Below, piece after piece: positions 33,077 through 41,331 of a stretch of DNA of 64,000 nt (the stretch's first letter is position 1; each line of letters opens with the position of its first letter). The position numbers were made by a program, and so were the translations under genes. The DNA is from Enterococcus_I eurekensis. Lineage in GTDB: Bacteria > Bacillota > Bacilli > Lactobacillales > Enterococcaceae. The DNA is taken from assembly GCF_042654605.1 (NCBI RefSeq), contig NZ_JBHSGT010000054.1, positions 1-64,000 of the forward strand, in the 5' to 3' direction. The notes under the pieces were generated by a model. It did no database searches. It was not told the origin of the DNA and was given only the letters and a program-made list of their open reading frames with translations.

Positions 33077-35022
33077 CCGAAGAAGAAAAAAATTTAGCTG
33101 AATTAGCAAAAGCATATGATGCCAGTCAAATTCAAGTTTTAGAAGGTTTAGAAGCTGTAAGAAAGCGTCCGGGAATGTATATCGGTTCGACGAGTTCTGA
33201 AGGTTTACACCACTTAGTTTGGGAAATTGTTGACAACTCGATCGATGAGGCCCTAGCAGGGTTTGCGACAACAATCGAAGTGATTATTGAAAAAGATAAT
33301 AGTATTACCGTTGTCGATGATGGTCGTGGTATTCCAGTTGGGATTCAAGCCAAAACGGGTCGACCAGCAGTTGAAACGGTCTTTACTGTACTTCATGCGG
33401 GTGGTAAGTTTGGTGGCGGCGGATATAAAGTTTCTGGGGGACTTCATGGTGTAGGTTCTTCTGTTGTTAATGCCCTGTCTGAAAAATTAGATGTTAAAGT
33501 TTATAAAGAAGGCAAAATCCATTACCAAGAGTTTTTCCGCGGAAAAGTTGGTTCTGATTTAGCCATAATTGGTGAAACAGATCGTCATGGGACAGAGGTT
33601 CACTTTATACCTGATTCTGAAATTTTTAAAGAAACAACGGAATTTGATTATGAAAAGCTTTCAAAGCGTGTGCGTGAGCTGGCTTTCTTAAATCGTGGTT
33701 TAAATATTTCGATTGAAGACCGTCGTCCGGAAGAACCGATTAAAAGTGAATATCATTATGAGGGTGGAATTAAGAGCTATGTCGAGCATTTAAATGCTAC
33801 TAAAACCGTTCTTTTCCCAGAACCTATCTTTCTTGAAGGTGAACAACAAGACATCATTGTTGAAGTATCAATGCAATATACGGATGGTTATCACACCAAT
33901 CTATTAAGTTTTGCAAATAATATTCATACTTATGAAGGCGGTACACATGAGTCTGGTTTCAAAACAGCGTTAACCCGTGTAGTGAATGATTATGCGCGTA
34001 AACAAAAATTGATGAAAGAGAACGATGAAAATTTAACTGGTGAAGACGTACGGGAAGGTCTAACGGTTGTTATTTCAATCAAACACCCAGATCCTCAATT
34101 TGAAGGACAAACAAAAACAAAATTAGGCAACTCAGAAGTTCGTACAGTAACCGATCGTCTCTTCTCTGAGCACTTCATGAAATTCTTGATGGAAAATCCT
34201 TCTGTTAGTCGTCAAATCGTTGAAAAGGGTTTACTTGCGTCGCGTGCACGACTTGCTGCGAAACGAGCGCGTGAAGTGACTCGTCGTAAAGGTGCGCTAG
34301 AAATTAGTAACTTACCTGGTAAATTAGCTGATTGTTCAAGTCGTGACCCTGAAAAAACAGAATTATTTATTGTCGAAGGTGACTCAGCCGGTGGTTCGGC
34401 CAAACAAGGTCGTAGCCGAGAATTCCAAGCGATTTTACCGATTCGAGGTAAAATTTTAAACGTTGAAAAAGCATCAATGGATAAAATTTTAGCCAATGAA
34501 GAAATTCGTGCGCTCTTTACAGCGATGGGAACGGGTTTCGGTTCCGATTTTGATGTTGCAAAAGCGCGTTATCATAAATTAGTAATTATGACCGATGCCG
34601 ACGTCGATGGTGCACATATTCGAACGTTATTATTGACCCTCTTTTATCGCTACATGCGTCCGATTGTTGAAGCAGGTTATGTTTATATCGCGCAACCGCC
34701 ATTATATGGTGTCAAACAAGGGAAGAAAATTATTTATGTTCAACCTGGAAAAGATGCGGAAACGCGTTTACAAGAAGTCGTTGATTCCCTACCAGCAACA
34801 CCAAAACCAAGTGTTCAACGTTATAAAGGTTTAGGAGAAATGGATGACCACCAATTATGGGAAACAACGATGGATCCAGAAAACCGTTTAATGTTACAAG
34901 TATCGGTGGATGATGCAATCGAAGCAGACCAAATTTTCGAAATGTTAATGGGAGATAAAGTTGAACCACGTCGTGCCTTTATCGAAGAAAATGCTCATTA
35001 CGTGAAGAATTTAGATATTTAA
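33073..35022 (+). CDS. gyrB: DNA gyrase subunit B
   Basis: ATPase subunit of DNA gyrase. 649 residues from a GTG start overlapping the recF stop. GHKL ATPase motifs: EIVDNSIDEALAGF, DDGRGIPV and GGLHGVG. The TOPRIM domain carries VEGDSAGGSAKQGR and the acidic DADVDGAHIRTLLLT. The C-terminal YKGLGEMD motif is intact. Together with gyrA it introduces negative supercoils. Confidence 0.98.
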   Translation: MTEEEKNLAELAKAYDASQIQVLEGLEAVRKRPGMYIGSTSSEGLHHLVWEIVDNSIDEALAGFATTIEVIIEKDNSITVVDDGRGIPVGIQAKTGRPAVETVFTVLHAGGKFGGGGYKVSGGLHGVGSSVVNALSEKLDVKVYKEGKIHYQEFFRGKVGSDLAIIGETDRHGTEVHFIPDSEIFKETTEFDYEKLSKRVRELAFLNRGLNISIEDRRPEEPIKSEYHYEGGIKSYVEHLNATKTVLFPEPIFLEGEQQDIIVEVSMQYTDGYHTNLLSFANNIHTYEGGTHESGFKTALTRVVNDYARKQKLMKENDENLTGEDVREGLTVVISIKHPDPQFEGQTKTKLGNSEVRTVTDRLFSEHFMKFLMENPSVSRQIVEKGLLASRARLAAKRAREVTRRKGALEISNLPGKLADCSSRDPEKTELFIVEGDSAGGSAKQGRSREFQAILPIRGKILNVEKASMDKILANEEIRALFTAMGTGFGSDFDVAKARYHKLVIMTDADVDGAHIRTLLLTLFYRYMRPIVEAGYVYIAQPPLYGVKQGKKIIYVQPGKDAETRLQEVVDSLPATPKPSVQRYKGLGEMDDHQLWETTMDPENRLMLQVSVDDAIEADQIFEMLMGDKVEPRRAFIEENAHYVKNLDI

Positions 35023-35042
35023 TCGAATAAGGAGGAAAAATT

Positions 35043-37502
35043 TTGGAAGATCAAAAGAAAAACATTCAAGAAGTTAATCTAGTAAGCGAAATGAAAGATT
35101 CCTTTATCGATTATGCGATGAGTGTTATTGTTTCTCGTGCCTTACCTGATGTTCGTGATGGCTTAAAACCGGTTCATCGTCGTATTTTATACGGCATGCA
35201 TGAACTAGGTGTAACACCAGATAAAGCACATAAAAAATCTGCCCGTATTGTCGGAGATGTTATGGGTAAATATCACCCACATGGTGACAGTGCAATCTAT
35301 GAATCGATGGTTCGTATGGCTCAACCATTTAGTTACCGTTACATGCTAGTTGATGGTCACGGAAACTTTGGTTCTGTCGACGGTGATGGTGCAGCGGCGA
35401 TGCGTTATACAGAAGCACGTATGAGTAAATTAGCGTTAGAAATGTTGCGTGATATCAATAAAAAAACGGTTGATTTCCAAAGTAACTACGATGATTCAGA
35501 GTCGGAACCAACTGTTTTACCCGCTCGCTTTCCTAATCTTTTAGTCAACGGAACAACAGGGATTGCGGTTGGTATGGCAACCAATATTCCACCGCATAAC
35601 TTGAATGAAGTGATTGCAGCAATTGACGTATTGATGGATAATCCAGATGCGACAACTGCTGATTTAATGGAAGTACTTCCAGGGCCAGATTTCCCAACGG
35701 GTGGACTTGTTATGGGTAAATCGGGTATTCGTCGTGCTTACGAAACGGGTCGTGGCTCTATTACCATTCGTGCAAAAGTTGAAATCGTTGAAAAAACGAA
35801 TGGACGCGAACGAATCTTAGTAACTGAATTGCCATATATGGTCAACAAAGCCAAATTAATTGAACGTATTTCTGAATTGCATCGTGACAAACGAATTGAA
35901 GGAATTACTGATTTACGTGATGAATCTTCGCGTGAAGGGATGCGAATTGTCATTGATGTGCGCCGCGATGTCAGCGCATCAGTTATTTTAAATAATTTAT
36001 ATAAAATGACACCTCTACAAACTTCTTTTGGTTTTAACATGTTAGCGATTGAAAAAGGTGTACCAAAAGTTTTAAGTGTGAAACGTATTTTAGAAAATTA
36101 TATCGAACATCAAAAAGAAGTGGTTGTTCGTCGTACAGAGTTTGATAAAAAGCGTGCAGAAGACAAAGCCCATATCTTAGAAGGTTTACGTATTGCTTTG
36201 GATCACATTGATGAAATCATTGCGATTATCCGTGGATCAAATAATGATGCAGCTGCTAAAGAAGCTTTGATTACTCGTTTTGAATTTTCAGATCGTCAAG
36301 CACAAGCGATTTTAGATATGCGTTTACGTCGCTTAACCGGCTTAGAGCGCGACAAGATTGAAAATGAATACCAAGAATTACTTGTTTTAATTGCTGATTT
36401 AGCTGATATCTTAGCAAAACCTGAACGAGTAATTGAAATTATTCAAACGGAATTACATGAAATTGGTCAACGTTTCGGTGACGCTCGTCGTACGGAGCTC
36501 TTAATTGGTGAAGTATTGAATCTAGAAGATGAAGACTTAATCGAAGAAGAAGAAATCGTTGTGACTTTAACCAGCAATGGTTATATTAAACGCGTAGCGA
36601 ATACGGAATTTAGAGCACAACGTCGTGGTGGACGAGGCGTTCAAGGGATGGGTGTCCATGATGAAGACTATGTTCAAACATTGATTTCATGTTCAACCCA
36701 TGACACGTTACTCTTCTTTACTAACGTTGGAAAAGTTTACCGAGCAAAAGGTTACGAAATTCCAGAATATGGTCGGACGGCAAAAGGAATTCCAGTAATC
36801 AATCTATTAGGAATTGATTCAAATGAACAAATCCAAACGATTGTTTCAGTGAATAATGAAGAGATTTCAGGTAATGGTTACCTCTTCTTTACAACACGTT
36901 TAGGTGTCGTAAAACGGACATCTGTAACAGCTTTTGCGAATATCCGTAGTAATGGATTAATTGCGATTGGCCTTAAAGATGGCGATGAATTAGTCAATGT
37001 TCTGAAGACGACAGGTGAAGATGTTGTTATTATTGGGACACACGATGGCTATTCTGTTACATTCTTAGAAGAAGCAGTTCGTGATATGGGACGTACTGCA
37101 GCCGGAGTCCGTGGTGTTCGCTTAAGAGAAGAAGATTACGTGATTGGTGCTTCGATTATTCGAGGCGAAGATGAAGTCTTAGTTATTACTGAAAATGGTT
37201 ATGGAAAACGAACAAAAGGTTCGGAATATCCAATCAAAGGCCGTGGTGGTAAAGGGATTAAGACGGCTAATGTTACCGAGAAAAATGGTCCGTTAGCTGG
37301 TTTAACGACTGTTTCAGGTGAAGAAGACTTATTATTGATCACAAATAAAGGGGTCATGATTCGCTTCCATACAGCCGATGTTTCGCAAACCGGTCGTGCA
37401 ACTTTAGGTGTTCGTCTAATTAAGATGGAAGAAGATGCAAAAGTTGTAACAATGACGACTGTTGAACCGGAAGAAGTAGAAGAAATAACCGAACAAGAGT
37501 AG
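35043..37502 (+). CDS. gyrA: DNA gyrase subunit A
   Basis: DNA-cleaving subunit of gyrase. 819 residues from a TTG start at 35043 with GGAGG eight bases before it. The catalytic tyrosine is Y122 in AAMRYTEARM. The quinolone-resistance region has the sensitive-type S83 and E87 (HPHGDSAIYE), numbered as in E. coli by coincidence. The C-terminal beta-pinwheel contains the GyrA box QRRGGRG. It ends with an acidic tail, then a terminator. Confidence 0.98.
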   Translation: MEDQKKNIQEVNLVSEMKDSFIDYAMSVIVSRALPDVRDGLKPVHRRILYGMHELGVTPDKAHKKSARIVGDVMGKYHPHGDSAIYESMVRMAQPFSYRYMLVDGHGNFGSVDGDGAAAMRYTEARMSKLALEMLRDINKKTVDFQSNYDDSESEPTVLPARFPNLLVNGTTGIAVGMATNIPPHNLNEVIAAIDVLMDNPDATTADLMEVLPGPDFPTGGLVMGKSGIRRAYETGRGSITIRAKVEIVEKTNGRERILVTELPYMVNKAKLIERISELHRDKRIEGITDLRDESSREGMRIVIDVRRDVSASVILNNLYKMTPLQTSFGFNMLAIEKGVPKVLSVKRILENYIEHQKEVVVRRTEFDKKRAEDKAHILEGLRIALDHIDEIIAIIRGSNNDAAAKEALITRFEFSDRQAQAILDMRLRRLTGLERDKIENEYQELLVLIADLADILAKPERVIEIIQTELHEIGQRFGDARRTELLIGEVLNLEDEDLIEEEEIVVTLTSNGYIKRVANTEFRAQRRGGRGVQGMGVHDEDYVQTLISCSTHDTLLFFTNVGKVYRAKGYEIPEYGRTAKGIPVINLLGIDSNEQIQTIVSVNNEEISGNGYLFFTTRLGVVKRTSVTAFANIRSNGLIAIGLKDGDELVNVLKTTGEDVVIIGTHDGYSVTFLEEAVRDMGRTAAGVRGVRLREEDYVIGASIIRGEDEVLVITENGYGKRTKGSEYPIKGRGGKGIKTANVTEKNGPLAGLTTVSGEEDLLLITNKGVMIRFHTADVSQTGRATLGVRLIKMEEDAKVVTMTTVEPEEVEEITEQE

Positions 37503-37508
37503 AAAATC

Positions 37509-37548
37509 AAAAAATGCTTGGGATCCAATGGATTCCAAGCATTTTTTT
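37509..37548. terminator. Bidirectional terminator between gyrA and the ROK gene
   Basis: AAAAAATGCTTGG and CCAAGCATTTTTTT arms with an inner GATCC/GGAT stem. It serves gyrA and, on the other strand, the ROK regulator. Confidence 0.8.
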
Positions 37549-37551
37549 GAT

Positions 37552-38649
37552 TTAAATTTCCTCAATAAATGACAAAATAGAAGGTAAAGCTGCACCAACA
37601 GCAATTGATTCTTTACGTTGATTACAAAGGAAAATATAGTCGGATTTGTCACCAAAAGAGTTTCGCCGATCCAATTTTTCTTGGATGGTATGTAAGTAAG
37701 GTTCGAGATGACTACCGACATATCCTCCAAGAATAATATCACAGTCTAGTACCATTCGAATGGCATTCAACGTTTCAACCAAATCAATTACATAAGCATC
37801 AAAAATCGTTCGAAATTCCTGATTTTCAGGCAATTCATCAAAAAAGACTTCTAAATTTCCATCGGTAAAGCGAGAAAGTTGTTTGGATGCTAGATATTGA
37901 TCGACACAGCCTCTTTGTCCGCAATAACATTGTTTTCCGTCACTATGTAAGCGCAAATGACCGACTTCACCAGATTTTAAAGTATTTCCATAATAAGGTT
38001 CACCATGTGACAAAACACAGCCACCGACGTTATTACTCAGCATAAGATAAAAAGTAGTATTAGTTGGGGGATAATTCCAAGTTTCACCAAAACCAGCTGC
38101 ATTGGCATCATTATAAAGTTTACATGGGAGTCCTAGATAATTTTCAATTTCTTTGACTTCAAGTGATTTGATTCCTAGTATTTCACCATAGACCACCTTA
38201 TCATTTGTAATATTCGTCAATGCAGGAAGCCCGATGCCACATTCCAACACGTTATTTAATTCAACTTTATTTTTCTCTAAAATCGTTTTGATAAGCTCAC
38301 GTAATTGAATAAAATAACTTTCTGTATTTGAAAATTTCTTTTTAACACGAATATAGTCCACAATTTCCGAGGAAAGGTTAATTAGAACGAGAGAAATATG
38401 ATTTTTAGTAATGTCGATACCAATCGAGTAACGAAGTTGTTGATTGATAGAATACTCTTTTGAGTTTCGTCCCCCCGTATTCTTTTCCATACCTGAATGA
38501 ATAATTAGATTATCGTCCATTAGTTGACTAATACAAGAATTGATTGTCGGTAAACTCAAATTTAAATTCATTTGGAGTGCTTGTTTAGTTGTTCCAGGAT
38601 TGGAATAAATGTAATTGAATACTTCTTTTTTATTGCTATTTTTACGCAT
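37552..38649 (-). CDS. ROK-family transcriptional regulator
   Basis: Predicted sugar-responsive repressor of 365 residues, XylR/NagC type. An N-terminal winged helix-turn-helix (about 10-65; TTKQALQMNLNLSLPTINSCISQLMDD) is followed by the ROK sugar-binding domain with GIDITKNHISLVLINL and the zinc motif CYCGQRGCVDQYL. It is divergent from the catabolic genes starting at 38914 and most likely represses them and itself. Effector unknown, presumably the substrate or phosphorylated intermediate of the island. SD GGAGGT before the ATG. Confidence 0.88.
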   Translation of the reverse strand: MRKNSNKKEVFNYIYSNPGTTKQALQMNLNLSLPTINSCISQLMDDNLIIHSGMEKNTGGRNSKEYSINQQLRYSIGIDITKNHISLVLINLSSEIVDYIRVKKKFSNTESYFIQLRELIKTILEKNKVELNNVLECGIGLPALTNITNDKVVYGEILGIKSLEVKEIENYLGLPCKLYNDANAAGFGETWNYPPTNTTFYLMLSNNVGGCVLSHGEPYYGNTLKSGEVGHLRLHSDGKQCYCGQRGCVDQYLASKQLSRFTDGNLEVFFDELPENQEFRTIFDAYVIDLVETLNAIRMVLDCDIILGGYVGSHLEPYLHTIQEKLDRRNSFGDKSDYIFLCNQRKESIAVGAALPSILSFIEEI

Positions 38650-38796
38650 TTGGTTACCTCCTTAAACAGTATTTATGCGTTTAATTAATTATAAAATTGA
38701 TTCATTTTCATTATCTCGCACTCATTATATCAGAGTGGACTATCGAACGACAAGAGATATATAAAATACTTTTACAAAGTTATTTTATAAAAGGTG

Positions 38797-38825
38797 TTGA
38801 CAAAAGAGTTTGCAAAGAATAAGAT
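38797..38825 (+). promoter_or_regulatory. Promoter of the catabolic island
   Basis: -35 TTGACA (38797-38802), 17-base spacer, -10 TAAGAT (38820-38825). The palindrome TTTGCAAA (38809-38816) lies between the two boxes and recurs at 38886-38893 just before the SD of the first gene: a plausible pair of ROK operator sites 77 bases apart. Confidence 0.65.
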
Positions 38826-38831
38826 ATGAAA

Positions 38832-38845
38832 TGAAAACGAAATCA
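38832..38845 (+). promoter_or_regulatory. cre site (CcpA) downstream of the island promoter
   Basis: TGAAAACGAAATCA matches TGNAANCGNTNNCA at all fixed positions but one. It begins seven bases after the -10 box, where CcpA binding would block initiation. This suggests the island is repressed by preferred sugars. Confidence 0.7.
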
Positions 38846-38913
38846 CTTTGTGAAATTTCAAAAACAGCAAATAACAAATTGACTATTTGCAAAACAATTT
38901 AGGAGGAAGAATC

Positions 38914-39999
38914 ATGGACGAATTTTTAAATGGAAAAATGAAAGCGCTTGTGGCTAGTGGTGTTGGAGAGTATGAATTAGCATTGGATTTTCCAATCCCT
39001 GAATGTGGACCGGATGAAGTTTTAATCAAGACTGAAGGTTGTGGTATTTGTGCAGGAGATCTGAAATGTTATAAAGGCGCTTCACGTTTTTGGGGCGATG
39101 AAAACCAACCAATGTGGGTAAAACCACCATTTATTCCAGGACATGAATTTCTAGGCCATATCGTTAAAATTGGTGAAAATGTTAAAGGGTTTGAAATCGG
39201 CGAACGAGTGATCGCTGAACAAATCGTACCGTGTGGCGAATGTCGTTATTGTAAAACAGGACGCTATTGGATGTGTGAGCCACATGCGACGTTTGGTTTC
39301 CAAAAAGAAAACAATGGTGGAATGTCTGAATATACACTATTTCCTAAAACAGCTTTAATTCACAAAGTTCCTCAAGATTTACCAATTGAAAAAGCTTTAT
39401 TAATTGAACCTTATGCTTGTTCAAAGCATGCAGTGGATCGTGCAAATATTTCGAACGAAGATGTTGTCGTGATTTCAGGTGCCGGAACCTTAGGTCTAGG
39501 GATGGTTACTTATGCACATATGAAAAATCCATATAAATTAATAGTGATTGATTTAGTGGATGAACGTTTAGAAAAAGCTAAAGAGTTCGGTGCAGATATT
39601 GTATTAAATCCTAATAAAGAAGATGTTGTTCAAGTAATTAAAGATTTAACAGAAGGTTATGGCTGTGATATTTACATTGAAGCAACGGGACATACAAGTA
39701 GTGTCAACCAAGGTTTACAAGCAATTAGAAAATTAGGGACATTTGTTGAATTCAGTGTCTTTGGTGAAGATACGACAGTTGACTGGAGTATTATTGGAGA
39801 CGTAAAAGAATTGGATCTTCTAGGTGCACACTTGTCGCCTTATTGTTATCCATTCGTGATTGAACATATTGCTAATGGCTCTTTAAAAACAGATGGTTTA
39901 GTCACTTCAACTTATCCAATTGAACAATGGGAAGAAGGATTTGAAAAGGCAACAGGCGTCGATGGTGATTTTAAAGTTGCTTTGTTATTCGATAAATAA
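38914..39999 (+). CDS. Zinc-dependent polyol dehydrogenase, erythritol/L-threitol dehydrogenase-like
   Basis: NAD(P)-dependent medium-chain alcohol dehydrogenase of 361 residues. Catalytic zinc ligands are C46 and the GHE motif (H77, E78). The structural zinc site is C107, C110, C113 and C121. The Rossmann motif is GAGTLGLG. Segments such as DLKCYKGASRFWGDE, EQIVPCGEC and VDWSIIGDVKELDLLGAHL resemble mycobacterial EltD, which oxidises erythritol or L-threitol to L-erythrulose. Substrate here is inferred and could be another short polyol. ATG 38914 has AGGAGG seven bases before it. First gene of the island operon. Confidence 0.8.
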   Translation: MDEFLNGKMKALVASGVGEYELALDFPIPECGPDEVLIKTEGCGICAGDLKCYKGASRFWGDENQPMWVKPPFIPGHEFLGHIVKIGENVKGFEIGERVIAEQIVPCGECRYCKTGRYWMCEPHATFGFQKENNGGMSEYTLFPKTALIHKVPQDLPIEKALLIEPYACSKHAVDRANISNEDVVVISGAGTLGLGMVTYAHMKNPYKLIVIDLVDERLEKAKEFGADIVLNPNKEDVVQVIKDLTEGYGCDIYIEATGHTSSVNQGLQAIRKLGTFVEFSVFGEDTTVDWSIIGDVKELDLLGAHLSPYCYPFVIEHIANGSLKTDGLVTSTYPIEQWEEGFEKATGVDGDFKVALLFDK

Positions 40000-40030
40000 A
40001 AATTTAATATAAGAAAAAGGGGGATTCGTA

Positions 40031-41317
40031 ATGATTATTGGTATTTTAATTGTTTTAATCTTTGTTGTCATGGCAGCTTTAATGATGATGAAAAAAATTC
40101 CAGCGTTGCTAGCATTACCGGTTATGGCTGTTTTGATTAGTATCGCAGTCGGTCTACCTGCAACAGGAGAAGAAGGTATCTTTACATTTGTTTTAGACAA
40201 TGGTTCGACTCGCTTAGCGGGGACTTACGTCGCAATCTTATTTAGTTGTTGGTTATCTCAATTATTAAATCGTACGGGTGTAACGAATACATTGATAAAA
40301 AAAGCGGCTGAACTTGGTGGTGACCGTCCACTAATTATTGCTTTGTTATTACTGATTGTCACATTCATTATGTTTACAACGTTATATGGAACAGGTGCGG
40401 TAGCAATGGTTGGAGCCGTAGTCTTACCAATCTTATTATCAATTGGTATTCCAGCTGAAATTGCTGCCAATAGTTTCTTAATGGCGATGACAGGTGGCTA
40501 TGTTTTAAATCCGGCTAATATTTCGTTAATTACAAATATTACTGGTGTTGATGCACAAGTCATTAACCCTGCAGCTGTTATCTTAGCAGTTCTTAGCTTA
40601 TTGTTCATGCTTGTTTATTTAATCTATGGCTTTAAAAAAAGTGGCATTCGTTTAGCGATGTCGGTTGATACAAAAAAAGCCAGTGATCAACAATTACATG
40701 GTTTCAGAGGATTTATGGCATGTATGACACCAATTGCAGTTATCTTTATGACTTTAGTTTTCAAATTACCTGCTCTGCCAGTATTTATGGTTGGACTTGT
40801 TTGGGCAGTTGTCTTTACTTATAAAGGAACGTGGGCTCAAAACGTCAATTTATTAGTTAAAAGTTGTTACGAAGGTTTTCGTGACGGTGCGCCGACTGCA
40901 ACGTTAATGTTTGGGATTGGAATGATTATTAATGCGGTAACCGCACCAACTACGCAAGCAGTTATTAATCCATTTATGAAAGCGATCACACCTACAACAC
41001 CACTTGGACTAATTATTTTTATCTGTGCATTGAGTCCTTTTGCATTATATCGTGGTCCATTTAACCTGCAAGGTTTAGGTGCTGGTTTAGCGGCAAGTAT
41101 GCTAGCAATCAATGTTGTCCCTGTGGCAGCATTATCAGCTGTTTTCTATGCCGCCTTTAGATGGCCAACACAAGCATGTCCAACATCGACACAAGTGGTC
41201 TGGACGGCAAACTACGTAGGGATGGATCCCGTATCATTAACCAACAAAACGCAACTTGCCAACTGGATTGTAACGATTATTTCAGTTGTTATTCTGACCT
41301 TTATATACTTTAAATAA
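40031..41317 (+). CDS. Permease of the ion-transporter superfamily (GntP/CitMHS-like)
   Basis: Integral membrane protein of 428 residues with about eleven or twelve hydrophobic segments arranged as two similar halves. Each half has a helix-break region rich in G, N and P (MAMTGGYVLNPANISL and ALSPFALYRGPFNLQGLGAG), as in the IT superfamily of secondary transporters for gluconate, citrate and dicarboxylates. This suggests the substrate carries a carboxylate or is a small polyol. It lies 31 bases after the dehydrogenase and 14 before the HyuA-type gene. Family assignment is by architecture only. Confidence 0.75.
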   Translation: MIIGILIVLIFVVMAALMMMKKIPALLALPVMAVLISIAVGLPATGEEGIFTFVLDNGSTRLAGTYVAILFSCWLSQLLNRTGVTNTLIKKAAELGGDRPLIIALLLLIVTFIMFTTLYGTGAVAMVGAVVLPILLSIGIPAEIAANSFLMAMTGGYVLNPANISLITNITGVDAQVINPAAVILAVLSLLFMLVYLIYGFKKSGIRLAMSVDTKKASDQQLHGFRGFMACMTPIAVIFMTLVFKLPALPVFMVGLVWAVVFTYKGTWAQNVNLLVKSCYEGFRDGAPTATLMFGIGMIINAVTAPTTQAVINPFMKAITPTTPLGLIIFICALSPFALYRGPFNLQGLGAGLAASMLAINVVPVAALSAVFYAAFRWPTQACPTSTQVVWTANYVGMDPVSLTNKTQLANWIVTIISVVILTFIYFK

Positions 41318-41331
41318 TGGAGGAATCATTG

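Noticed and set aside
33073..37502. Quinolone resistance changes in gyrase
   Set aside because: GyrA has S83 and E87, the sensitive-type residues; nothing unusual was seen in the GyrB TOPRIM motifs.
38837..38862. TGAAATTTCA palindrome near 38850 as the main ROK operator
   Set aside because: It occurs once only, while TTTGCAAA occurs twice at functional positions; kept as a lesser possibility.
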